8,001 nt of DNA. It comes from Anaerolineales bacterium. Lineage in GTDB: Bacteria > Chloroflexota > Anaerolineae > Anaerolineales > UBA6663. Of this stretch, positions 1 to 6,045 are shown in pieces. The stretch is taken from the NCBI GenBank assembly GCA_016789165.1, contig JAEURL010000645.1, positions 1 to 8,001 of the forward strand, read 5' to 3'. Each line of letters opens with the position of its first letter. Position 1 is the stretch's first letter. The notes beneath the pieces were generated by a model. It worked only from the letters and a program-made list of their open reading frames with translations. It did not search any database and was not told the DNA's origin. The position numbers and the translations under genes are program-made.

Positions 1-10
1 GGATTGAGCG

Positions 11-781
11 ATGCCGACCCGGCACTATCCGTTCTGGATCAACATCCTGCTGCTCGGCGTCATGATCCTGCTGGGCGCCGCCACGCTGGCCTTGTTCACC
101 CGGCCGGCCACCGCCGGCCTGCTGCCGGCCGGGGCGCAGTCGAGCTTGCTGGCCAATTACGGCCCTGATCCCCGGGGCACCCCGCTGGCGGCCCTGGATC
201 TGCGCGTGGTGGTGGAAGCTCAGCGTGATCGGCTGGGGGATCCGGCCACAACCGAGACACCCGGGGCGGCCACGGTCACGCCGGTCTCACTGCCGGATCT
301 GCTCGCCACCCCGGTGCTCGTGGTTACCCTGGCGCCGGGCCAGCCGACGCCCACCCTGTGGGCCTCGCCCACGGCCCTGCCCACCGCCACGCCCCCGCCG
401 ACCAGTTCGCCGGAGCCTTCGCCCACCCCGGAAGCCTCGCCCACGGCGCCGGCGGCGCTCGCCACAGCCACCGCCACGCTTCCGCCCTCGGCCGTACCGA
501 CGCGGCCCCTCCCGACCTCGGCGGCCAGCTCAACCCCGTTTGTCTGGCCGACGAGCACGCGCCCTGTGCCGGCCACGGCCACCGACCTGCCCACGCTCGC
601 GCCCACCCAACCTCCGGTAGAAACTCGGCCTCCGGAGAACACTGCTCCGCCGGCGGATCCGCCCACGGACGTCCCGCCCACCGAAACGCCGCCCGACACA
701 CCTCCTCCGCCGCCGCCGACCGAACCCCCGGCGCCTTATGAGCCGCCCGCGCCGACCGAGCCGCCGCCGGCGTATCCGTAG
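11..781 (+). CDS. Membrane-anchored Pro/Thr/Ala-rich low-complexity protein
   Basis: A 256-residue protein of unknown function. Residues 1-7 are short and carry R4 and H5. Residues 8-29 form one hydrophobic helix, best read as an uncleaved signal anchor because there is no lipobox and no clear cleavage site. Residues 30-100 are an ordinary-looking linker. From about residue 110 to the end the chain is almost entirely Pro, Thr, Ala, Ser and some Glu, ending in EPPAP-type repeats (about 238-256). Such tails are usually disordered, extracytoplasmic stalks or wall spacers, and Thr/Pro tails of this kind are common in Chloroflexota surface proteins (family-level knowledge). An in-frame stop at 5-7 means ATG 11 is the earliest possible ATG. 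No strong Shine-Dalgarno site is visible in the 10 bases available. Long reading frames on the other five frames are by-products of the GC-rich repeats. The gene is convergent with the RNA to its right. Function not assigned. Confidence 0.72.
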   Translation: MPTRHYPFWINILLLGVMILLGAATLALFTRPATAGLLPAGAQSSLLANYGPDPRGTPLAALDLRVVVEAQRDRLGDPATTETPGAATVTPVSLPDLLATPVLVVTLAPGQPTPTLWASPTALPTATPPPTSSPEPSPTPEASPTAPAALATATATLPPSAVPTRPLPTSAASSTPFVWPTSTRPVPATATDLPTLAPTQPPVETRPPENTAPPADPPTDVPPTETPPDTPPPPPPTEPPAPYEPPAPTEPPPAYP

Positions 782-824
782 GAGTTGGCTCCGGGCCGCC
801 ATCTGCGCCGACAATGACAGCGCA

Positions 825-864
825 ACAAAAACAACCGCGTCTCATAACTTAGGAGACGCGGTTG
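825..864 (-). terminator. Rho-independent terminator of the minus-strand RNA
   Basis: A perfect 12-bp inverted repeat (832-843 with 853-864) encloses a 9-nt loop. Read on the minus strand it is followed by a T-rich tract, TTTTTGTTG (831-823). The plus strand has no T-run after the hairpin, so the element is directional and ends transcription entering from the right. It probably does not terminate the Pro/Thr-rich gene that ends at 781. Confidence 0.85.
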
Positions 865-933
865 AGTGGATGGTGACATCCAGGGGGTGTTAGCCCCACA
901 ACAGGCGGAGCCTGTTGAATTTTGGGTGTTTCA

Positions 934-1047
934 CTAAATCAAATATGTGAAGGCGGGCCCGAGGCGCCCTTTGTAGACAGGAGAGTTGTTGCGGGCCAAG
1001 GGAAGTTTTTCAGTGTCGCAGAGGCCTGGGCGCCAGTGCGAACACAT
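934..1047 (-). other. Possible 37-codon ORF inside the candidate RNA, with strong Shine-Dalgarno match
   Basis: Within the minus-strand transcript, AAGGAGGTGA (1057-1048) is a 10-nt complement to the typical 3' end of 16S rRNA. An ATG lies directly after it at 1047 and opens 37 codons ending in TAG (936-934). The gap from AGGAGG to this ATG is only 3 nt, shorter than usual. A GTG 2 nt further on (1045) has a 5-nt gap but opens only 11 codons. The predicted 37-residue peptide has no membrane segment or recognisable motif. The segment could be a small-protein gene, a dual-function RNA, or a chance purine run in a structured RNA. I keep it as a low-confidence possibility. Confidence 0.2.
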
Positions 1048-1115
1048 TCACCTCCTTGTGGGCTGCTCATTTTCCGGCCGGACCAGGTTCTCGGCTGGAT
1101 CAGCAGCTTGAAATC

Positions 1116-1144
1116 ATTATAGAAAAAAAGAGGGCCGAGATCAA
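1116..1144 (-). promoter_or_regulatory. Sigma-70-type promoter of the minus-strand RNA
   Basis: On the minus strand, TTGATC (1144-1139) and a perfect TATAAT (1121-1116) are separated by exactly 17 bp. Transcription should start near 1109. A 10-bp palindrome, GACCCGGGTC (1148-1157), lies just upstream of the -35 box and could be a regulator site, though it may be chance. The promoter sits 27 bp beyond the aminotransferase stop codon, so the RNA does not depend on read-through. Confidence 0.75.
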
Positions 1145-1170
1145 TAGGACCCGGGTCAATGGCACATCTT

Positions 1171-2370
1171 CTACCGAACGCCAAAGGCCGCGACCCGGCG
1201 CATGGCTTCCGTCAAGCGATCGTCGGCCAAGCATAGGGAGACGCGAACGCTGCCGGCTCCAGACGGCCCGAAGATTGATCCTGGCGTCAGGCTAACCCCG
1301 GTCGTCTCCAGCAGCGCCTCCGTAAACGCCACGTCGTCATTGCCAAAGCGGCCGCCCTCCGGCAGCTGCGCCCACACATAGATCGCGGCCGCCGGCACCT
1401 CCAAGCGCAGGCCGGCCGCGCGCAAGGCCGCCACCGCCAGATCGCGCCGGCGCTCGTAGTGCGCGTTGCGCGCCACGGTCCAGGTCTGGTCACCCGTCAG
1501 CGCCGCGACCCCGGCATCCAGGATGCCTTTGAACATGCCCGAGTCCACGTTGCCAATCAGCGAGGTCAAAGCGTGCAGCACCTCGGCGTTGCCGACCGCG
1601 GCGCCGGCCCGCCAGCCGCCCATGTTGTAGGTCTTCGAGAGCGAGTGGAACTCCACCGCCACCGCCCGCGCGCCGGGCGCCTCCAGCAGACTGGGCGCGC
1701 GATACCCGCCGTACGTGATCTCGGTATAGGGCGCATCGTGCGCCACCACGAAATTGAAGCGCTCGGCCAGCGCCACTACCTCGGCGAAGAATTCCAGCGG
1801 CGCCGTGGCCCCGGTGGGGTTGTTGGGGTAATTCAGCCACATGATCTTGGTCCGGCGCAGCACGTCTTCTGAGAGCGCCGTCAGATCCGGCAGATGGTGG
1901 CGGCGGGCCAGGAGCGGCATGTACACCACCTCCCCGCCCGCGAAGCGCGCCCCGTTCGTGTAGGCCAGGTAGCCCGGATCGGGGACGAGCACCACATCGC
2001 CGGCGTTGACCAGCGCCAGGTGCAAATGAAAGACACCTTCCTTGGAGCCGATCAGGGCAATCACTTCACGCTCGGGATCAAGCTCCACGCCAAAGCGCCG
2101 GCGATAGAAGGCGGCCCAGGCCGCGCGATAGTCGGGGGTGCCGCTATAGGGCTGATAGCCATGGTGCTGCGGATTTTCGGCGGAGCGGCTGAGCGCGGCC
2201 GTGATGTGCGGCGCTGGGGGCAGATCGGGCGAGCCGGCGTCCAATCGGATGATGTCCCGGCCGAGGGCGCGCACCGCCGCCAATTTCTGGGGCAGGAAAT
2301 GGAAAAAATACGGCGGGATCGTCTCCATCCGACGGGCGGGGACGAAGCGGGGCGGGTGCTCAGCGGCCAT
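1171..2370 (-). CDS. PLP-dependent class I/II aminotransferase, LL-diaminopimelate aminotransferase-like
   Basis: A complete 399-residue fold-type I aminotransferase of normal family length, cytosolic, with no signal peptide. Visible landmarks: PGY (132-134) for cofactor stacking; YPNNPTG (181-187), where N184 contacts PLP; HDAPY (211-215) with D212 facing the pyridine nitrogen; SLSKTYNMGGWR (243-254) with K246 as the Schiff-base lysine and R254 binding phosphate; and R376 in VRVSL as the likely substrate-carboxylate arginine. The stretches GSKEGVFHLHLALVN (108-122), VVLVPDPGYLAY and the region around K246 resemble the DapL group, which moves an amino group from glutamate to tetrahydrodipicolinate in lysine and cell-wall synthesis. 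Close relatives act on alanine or other amino acids, so substrate and gene symbol are left open. It is a single gene, transcribed away from rpoN, with its own promoter at 2403-2431. The purine stretch before ATG 2370 is only a weak ribosome-binding site. Confidence 0.9.
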   Translation of the reverse strand: MAAEHPPRFVPARRMETIPPYFFHFLPQKLAAVRALGRDIIRLDAGSPDLPPAPHITAALSRSAENPQHHGYQPYSGTPDYRAAWAAFYRRRFGVELDPEREVIALIGSKEGVFHLHLALVNAGDVVLVPDPGYLAYTNGARFAGGEVVYMPLLARRHHLPDLTALSEDVLRRTKIMWLNYPNNPTGATAPLEFFAEVVALAERFNFVVAHDAPYTEITYGGYRAPSLLEAPGARAVAVEFHSLSKTYNMGGWRAGAAVGNAEVLHALTSLIGNVDSGMFKGILDAGVAALTGDQTWTVARNAHYERRRDLAVAALRAAGLRLEVPAAAIYVWAQLPEGGRFGNDDVAFTEALLETTGVSLTPGSIFGPSGAGSVRVSLCLADDRLTEAMRRVAAFGVR

Positions 2371-2402
2371 GATAGCTTCTTTCTGGTGTTGATGTGGGCT
2401 GG

Positions 2403-2431
2403 ATCATACCGATATCTTCGGGTCGTGACAA
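2403..2431 (-). promoter_or_regulatory. Sigma-70-type promoter of the aminotransferase gene
   Basis: On the minus strand TTGTCA (2431-2426) and TATGAT (2408-2403) are 17 bp apart, each one base from consensus. The expected start near 2396 leaves a leader of about 26 nt before ATG 2370. The rest of the divergent region toward rpoN (2432-2524) is more AT-rich than the genes. It holds an imperfect dyad, GATAG-N10-CTATC (2474-2493), of unknown meaning. Confidence 0.65.
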
Positions 2432-2524
2432 CCAGCGCCCTGCCCTAATGCGGATAGGCTAATTTCACTTCAAGATAGAGTGGCTAGACTATCATCCACA
2501 CCTTAATGGCTATACGCATAACAC

Positions 2525-2540
2525 TGGCCCTTTTCTTGCG
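2525..2540 (+). promoter_or_regulatory. Sigma-54 promoter (-24/-12) upstream of rpoN
   Basis: TGGCCC-TTTTC-TTGCG matches the sigma-54 pattern TGGCAC-N5-TTGCW. The invariant GG (2526-2527) and GC (2538-2539) are exactly 10 bp apart, TTGC is perfect, and the -24 box has one mismatch. The predicted start is near 2551, giving about 52 nt of leader that includes GAGG (2594-2597), 5 nt before the rpoN ATG. It lies on the rpoN strand in the intergenic region, where autoregulation by the encoded sigma-54 would act. Confidence 0.6.
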
Positions 2541-2542
2541 CC

Positions 2543-2558
2543 TGGCACACTTCTTTCA
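2543..2558 (+). promoter_or_regulatory. Second, imperfect sigma-54-like site in tandem
   Basis: TGGCAC-ACTTC-TTTCA begins 18 bp after the start of the preceding site. The -24 box is perfect, but the -12 element reads TTTC instead of TTGC, losing a nearly invariant G. It could be a weak promoter or a holoenzyme docking site without start activity, or it could be chance. Confidence 0.3.
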
Positions 2559-2564
2559 CCTGAT

Positions 2565-2593
2565 TTGACGGAGTTTCTAACCGATTATATACT
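2565..2593 (+). promoter_or_regulatory. Sigma-70-type promoter abutting the rpoN start codon
   Basis: TTGACG (2565-2570) and TATACT (2588-2593) are 17 bp apart, each one base from consensus. A start about 7 nt downstream falls near 2600, only some 3 nt before ATG 2603. The mRNA from this promoter would therefore be leaderless or nearly so and would lack the GAGG at 2594-2597. The upstream sigma-54 start would include it. Confidence 0.55.
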
Positions 2594-2602
2594 GAGGAAC
2601 CC

Positions 2603-4045
2603 ATGCTCCACCATCAAATAGACCCCGAGCTCCGCCATCAGGCCACAGCCCACCTGGCCCAGACGATGGCGCTGCTCCAGATGCCTACGGCGGAGCTGGA
2701 AGCGTCCCTGCAGCAGGAGTTAAACGCTAACCCCGCCCTCGAGCTGGTGGAAGAACTCCGCTGCCCAGGCTGCGGCCGGCGCCTGGCTCGGCTGCCTTGT
2801 CCCACCTGCGCCGCGCCCCGCGCCGACGAGGCTCCCGTGGTCTTCCTCTCACCGCGTCAGCCCGGCAGCGGCGGGCTGGGCGACCGCGACCCCGATGAGC
2901 GGCCGGACGAGTTCGAGGTCCGCATGCGGGAGAGGCTGGACGAGCACATTCTGCGCCAGATCGCGCCGGCCCTGGCTGTGGCGGACCGCCCCATCGCGGC
3001 GTATCTGCTGGCCCGCCTAGACGAGGACGGCCTGCTGCCGGAGGCGCCGGCCGAGGCGGCCGCATTTCTGCACGTCCCGCTCAGCGCCGTTCAGCGCGTC
3101 CTGGGCTTGATCCAGCGCGCCGACCCGCCGGGGGTGGGCGCCGGCTCGCCGGCCGAGTCTCTGCTGATCCAGCTGGATACCCTGGCTGAAAGCACGCCCG
3201 AACGCCTGGTGGCCCTTTCGCGCCGGCTGATTATCGAGCACTTTGAAGCCCTGGCCCGGCGCGAATACGCCCGGATCGCCCGCAGCCTGCAGGTTCCGCT
3301 GGCGCGCGTCACCCAGGCGGCGCGTTTCGTCCAGCGCAACCTCACCCCCTATCCGGCCCGCGCCTTCTGGGGCGATGGCCGTCTGCCGGAGACCAACGAG
3401 GCCGTCTACCGCGAGCCCGACATCATCATCACCCAGCCCCGGCGGGGCGCCGGATTAATGGTGGAGGTGCTGACGCCCCTGGCCGGCTGGCTGCGCGTCA
3501 ACCCGGCCTTTAAATCAGCCCTGGCCGAGTGCGATACTGGCGAGGAGCGCGAGCGCTGGCAGCAGGCCGTGGAGCGCGCCACGCTGATGACGAAATGCCT
3601 GCAGCAGCGCAACGCCACCCTGCAGCGGCTGATGGGGATCATCGCCGTCGAGCAACGCGGCTTCATCGTCGGCCATGATGGCGACCTGCGCGCGCTGACC
3701 CGCGCTCGGCTGGCGCACACGCTCGGCGTGCATGAATCGACTATCTCGCGCGCCGTGGCCGGCAAGGCCGTGGCACTGCCCAACGGCCGGATCGTGCCAA
3801 TGGCCAAGTTCTTCGACCGCAGCCTGTCGGTGCGCGATCGCGTCCGCGTCATCGTGGAAGGCGAGCCGCGGCCGCTGACCGACGACGAGATCGCGGCCCG
3901 GTTGGCCGAGGACGGCGTCCACATCGCCCGCCGCACCGTGGCCAAGTACCGCACCATGCTCGGCATCCTGCCGGCCCACCTGCGCGGGCGCGCCCGGCCG
4001 GCCGCCCGCCCCAGCACCGCCGCCCAGTCCGCCAACCTGCCATGA
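2603..4045 (+). CDS. rpoN: RNA polymerase sigma-54 factor with inserted zinc-ribbon-like motif
   Basis: A complete 480-residue sigma-54. It directs core RNA polymerase to -24/-12 promoters and needs an AAA+ activator to open DNA. Region I, the activator-interacting region, is at about 8-50 and retains the LLQ, EL and NPALE landmarks, so ATG 2603 is the right start. The core-binding region spans about 105-310 and includes LIQRADPPGVGA (169-180) and NLTPYP (246-251). The helix-turn-helix with HESTISR (377-383) follows, then the diagnostic RpoN box ARRTVAKYR at 442-450. Unusual is CPGC (54-57) plus CPTC (66-69), directly after region I where the variable acidic region II normally lies; this looks like a small zinc ribbon. 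A Pro/Ala-rich tail follows the RpoN box. The stop overlaps the kinase start by 4 nt (ATGA), implying translational coupling. Regulation: sigma-54-type sites and a sigma-70-type promoter precede it. Confidence 0.96.
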   Translation: MLHHQIDPELRHQATAHLAQTMALLQMPTAELEASLQQELNANPALELVEELRCPGCGRRLARLPCPTCAAPRADEAPVVFLSPRQPGSGGLGDRDPDERPDEFEVRMRERLDEHILRQIAPALAVADRPIAAYLLARLDEDGLLPEAPAEAAAFLHVPLSAVQRVLGLIQRADPPGVGAGSPAESLLIQLDTLAESTPERLVALSRRLIIEHFEALARREYARIARSLQVPLARVTQAARFVQRNLTPYPARAFWGDGRLPETNEAVYREPDIIITQPRRGAGLMVEVLTPLAGWLRVNPAFKSALAECDTGEERERWQQAVERATLMTKCLQQRNATLQRLMGIIAVEQRGFIVGHDGDLRALTRARLAHTLGVHESTISRAVAGKAVALPNGRIVPMAKFFDRSLSVRDRVRVIVEGEPRPLTDDEIAARLAEDGVHIARRTVAKYRTMLGILPAHLRGRARPAARPSTAAQSANLP

Positions 4046-6045
4046 GCCTGACACCGTCCGGCACCTCGCCGCTCAACCCCTTGCGGGCCCTGCTGCCTGG
4101 CCGCAACCTGGAAGCCCGCTTCCAGCACACCTTGGAGCAGATGCCGGGCGCGGCGCTCGTGGTGGTCCCACGCACCGGCCAGTTCCTGGCCCTCAATGGG
4201 CGCGTCACCGCCCTGACCGGCTGGACACGCGACGAATTCCTGGCCCGGTCGCTGGCCGAGGTCTTCCCCGCGCCGGACACCCTGGCCCACTTCTACAGCC
4301 TCGAGCCCGGCAATTCGAAGACGCTCAACGGGGCCTCGCTCCGCACCCGCTTTGGCCAGCAGCAGGCGGTCGACGTGCGCCTGTCCGCCCTGCGCGAGGG
4401 CCACGACGTCGTGGTGCTGGTGTTGGCCGCGGCCTCGGACGAGCGCCTGGGGCAGGAACGCGAACGCGCCCGGTTGGCGCACATGCTGACGGAGCTGGCG
4501 CGCCTGCCGGAATTGTTCGAGGCCGCCTCACCCGAGTCGATCCAGACGGCCCTGGAAAACGCCGCCGAATTGCTGTTCGCGGATGCGGCCGGCGTCTTCC
4601 GGTCGCCCCCGGACCAGGCCAGCCTGGACCTGGAGCACCGCCTGAACTTTCCGCCCGGCTTTCCACAGCTGATCGGCCCGAGCGAAGCCCATTGGCTCCA
4701 GATCCCTTACATCTGGTCCAGCACCCAGCGCGGCGAGGGCGTCCTGCCGCAGGCCTTCCGCGCGGCCGGCTGGAGCCACGTGCTGGCCTACCCGCTGGGC
4801 CAGGCCCCGAAGATCAGTGGCGCCCTGCTCCTGGCCTACCGCCCCGGCAATCCACCGCCGGCCGCCGCGCCGGCCTTCCTGGCCGCCACGGCCCACCAGT
4901 TCGCCCATCTGCTGGCCGAGATCGAACGGGCCAGCCGGCTGCAGGACGCCCAGCGGCTGGCCACCCGGGTGGCCCAGAAGCTTGATGCGATTACGGCCCA
5001 GGTGACCGACGGCATTGTGACCATCAACAGCTCGGGCCAGGTGGAGGAGATGAGCCGGGCCGGCACGCGCCTCTTCGGCTACCGGCCCGAAGACGTGATC
5101 GGTTTGCGCTTTGAAGAGGTGCTGTGCGCGGACGAGCTCCTGACCCAGGCGATCCGCGACGGCCTGGCCAGCGGCCCCAGCCGGGGCCTCCGCCGCGACG
5201 GGCACATGCACCGCCGCGACGGCGAGCGCTTTCCGGTATCGGTCCGCCTGCAGCCGCTGCCGAGCGCCGGCGCCGGCTGCATCCTGGTGGTGCGCGACCT
5301 GACCCGCGAGCGCGCTGACGAAAGCCAGCGCCAGCAGGTGGACCATCTGGCCTACGTCGGACAGTCCCTGCAAGCCTTCGCGCACGAGGTGCGCGCCCCG
5401 CTCAACAACATCTCGATGGGCGTGCAATTCTTGGCCGCGCGCCTCCCGGCCGGGGACGAGCTGCAGCCGGCGTTGGCCAAGATCCAGGCCGAGGCCGCGC
5501 GCCTTTCGGCGCTCATGAACGACATGCTGTCCTGGGCCAAGCCCGTCCAACCGCACCTGGCCCCGGTGGACCTGTCCGGCGTCCTGCGCCGCGTGCTCGG
5601 CCGCTGGAGCGCCAAGCTGCAACAGCGCAACATCACCTCCGCCCTGACCGCGCCGGAGGCGCTGCCGGCCGTGCTGGCCGACCCCTTCCTGGTGGAGCGC
5701 GTCTTCATCAACCTGATCGAGAATGCTTTGCAGGCCATGCCGGCCGGGGGGCACCTGGCCCTCTCGGTCAGCGCCGCCGACCGGCCGCCGCAAGGGCGCG
5801 TGCTGGAGGCCAAGGTGATCGACTCCGGCCCCGGCATCCCCGAGGAGGCCCGCCGGCGCGTCTTCGACCCGTACTTCACCACCAAGGCCGACGGCACGGG
5901 CCTGGGCCTGGCCATCTCCAAGCGCATCGTCACCGTCCACCGGGGGGCCATCGCCTGCGAGAGCTTCGCGGGCGTGGGCACCATCTTCACCGTCACGCTG
6001 CCGGCCCACGATCCGGCCGCGCCGGCGCAGGAGCCAGTCGAGTGA
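4042..6045 (+). CDS. Cytosolic PAS/GAF-like/PAS sensor histidine kinase, NtrB type
   Basis: A complete 667-residue kinase that autophosphorylates on histidine and presumably passes the phosphate to the adjacent regulator. Order: N-terminal PAS (about 22-130), a divergent GAF-like region (about 145-300), a second PAS (about 310-425), a HisKA dimerisation helix with FAHEVRAPLNN (446-456; H448 is the phospho-acceptor), and a HATPase domain. The ATPase landmarks are N561 in the N box (LIENALQ), DSGPGIP (594-600), FDPYFTTK (608-615) and GTGLGLAI (618-625). No transmembrane helix or signal peptide is visible, so the signal is probably intracellular: redox, a small molecule or a partner protein. No haem or flavin ligand can be assigned from the PAS sequences. 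ATG 4042 overlaps the rpoN stop and lacks its own good Shine-Dalgarno, consistent with coupling. The ntrB symbol is withheld because nothing links it to nitrogen. A 493-codon antisense frame over it is a GC-rich shadow. Confidence 0.93.
   Translation: MSLTPSGTSPLNPLRALLPGRNLEARFQHTLEQMPGAALVVVPRTGQFLALNGRVTALTGWTRDEFLARSLAEVFPAPDTLAHFYSLEPGNSKTLNGASLRTRFGQQQAVDVRLSALREGHDVVVLVLAAASDERLGQERERARLAHMLTELARLPELFEAASPESIQTALENAAELLFADAAGVFRSPPDQASLDLEHRLNFPPGFPQLIGPSEAHWLQIPYIWSSTQRGEGVLPQAFRAAGWSHVLAYPLGQAPKISGALLLAYRPGNPPPAAAPAFLAATAHQFAHLLAEIERASRLQDAQRLATRVAQKLDAITAQVTDGIVTINSSGQVEEMSRAGTRLFGYRPEDVIGLRFEEVLCADELLTQAIRDGLASGPSRGLRRDGHMHRRDGERFPVSVRLQPLPSAGAGCILVVRDLTRERADESQRQQVDHLAYVGQSLQAFAHEVRAPLNNISMGVQFLAARLPAGDELQPALAKIQAEAARLSALMNDMLSWAKPVQPHLAPVDLSGVLRRVLGRWSAKLQQRNITSALTAPEALPAVLADPFLVERVFINLIENALQAMPAGGHLALSVSAADRPPQGRVLEAKVIDSGPGIPEEARRRVFDPYFTTKADGTGLGLAISKRIVTVHRGAIACESFAGVGTIFTVTLPAHDPAAPAQEPVE

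Larger units (their letters stand above)
825..1109 (-). ncRNA. Candidate free-standing structured RNA (about 285 nt), family unknown
   Basis: A promoter with 17-bp spacing and a strong intrinsic terminator bracket about 285 nt with no convincing long ORF. The interval is rich in inverted repeats. In transcript order these are: GCTGCT/AGCAGC (1102-1107 with 1062-1067) enclosing CCAG/CTGG (1095-1098 with 1083-1086); a bulged helix, 1042-1045 and 1037-1040 pairing with 1013-1020, capped by CTGG/CCAG (1033-1036 with 1026-1029); TTCAC/GTGAA (947-951 with 930-934); an 8-bp hairpin (899-917); GGGG/CCCC (884-897); a 6-bp hairpin (867-882); then the terminator. I looked for the tmRNA T-loop and 3' CCA, the RNase P core and the SRP GGAA-tetraloop motif and found none. 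6S RNA cannot be excluded: the opposite strand has a 6S-like string, but in the wrong orientation. Both ends are inferred from the promoter and terminator. Confidence 0.6.

Noticed and set aside
1011..1067. 6S-like and SRP-like strings around the ACACATTCACCT segment and GGTCCGG
   Set aside because: The 6S-like string is on the strand opposite the promoter and terminator, and the SRP GGAA tetraloop context is missing. Short matches alone do not support either family.
1159..1164. TGGCAC on the plus strand, resembling a sigma-54 -24 box
   Set aside because: No TTGC follows at the required spacing, and it points antisense into the aminotransferase gene.
939..1184. An 81-codon minus-strand ORF overlapping the aminotransferase end and the RNA
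   Set aside because: Its start lies inside the aminotransferase gene and upstream of the RNA promoter. It has no ribosome-binding site, and it cuts through the promoter and structured region.
2474..2493. GATAG-N10-CTATC dyad as an enhancer site for the activator
   Set aside because: The adjacent activator has no DNA-binding domain, and a 5-bp dyad in AT-richer DNA is weak evidence. It is noted only in the promoter entry.
3406..4482. A 358-codon antisense open frame across the rpoN/kinase junction
   Set aside because: It lies opposite the RpoN box, the C-terminal part of sigma-54 and the kinase PAS domain, with no motif, no ribosome-binding site and a low-complexity product.
4528..6009. A 493-codon antisense open frame over the histidine kinase gene
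   Set aside because: It mirrors the codon structure of a clear kinase gene, its predicted product is Gly/Gln/His/Arg-rich without domains, and such shadows are expected in GC-rich DNA.
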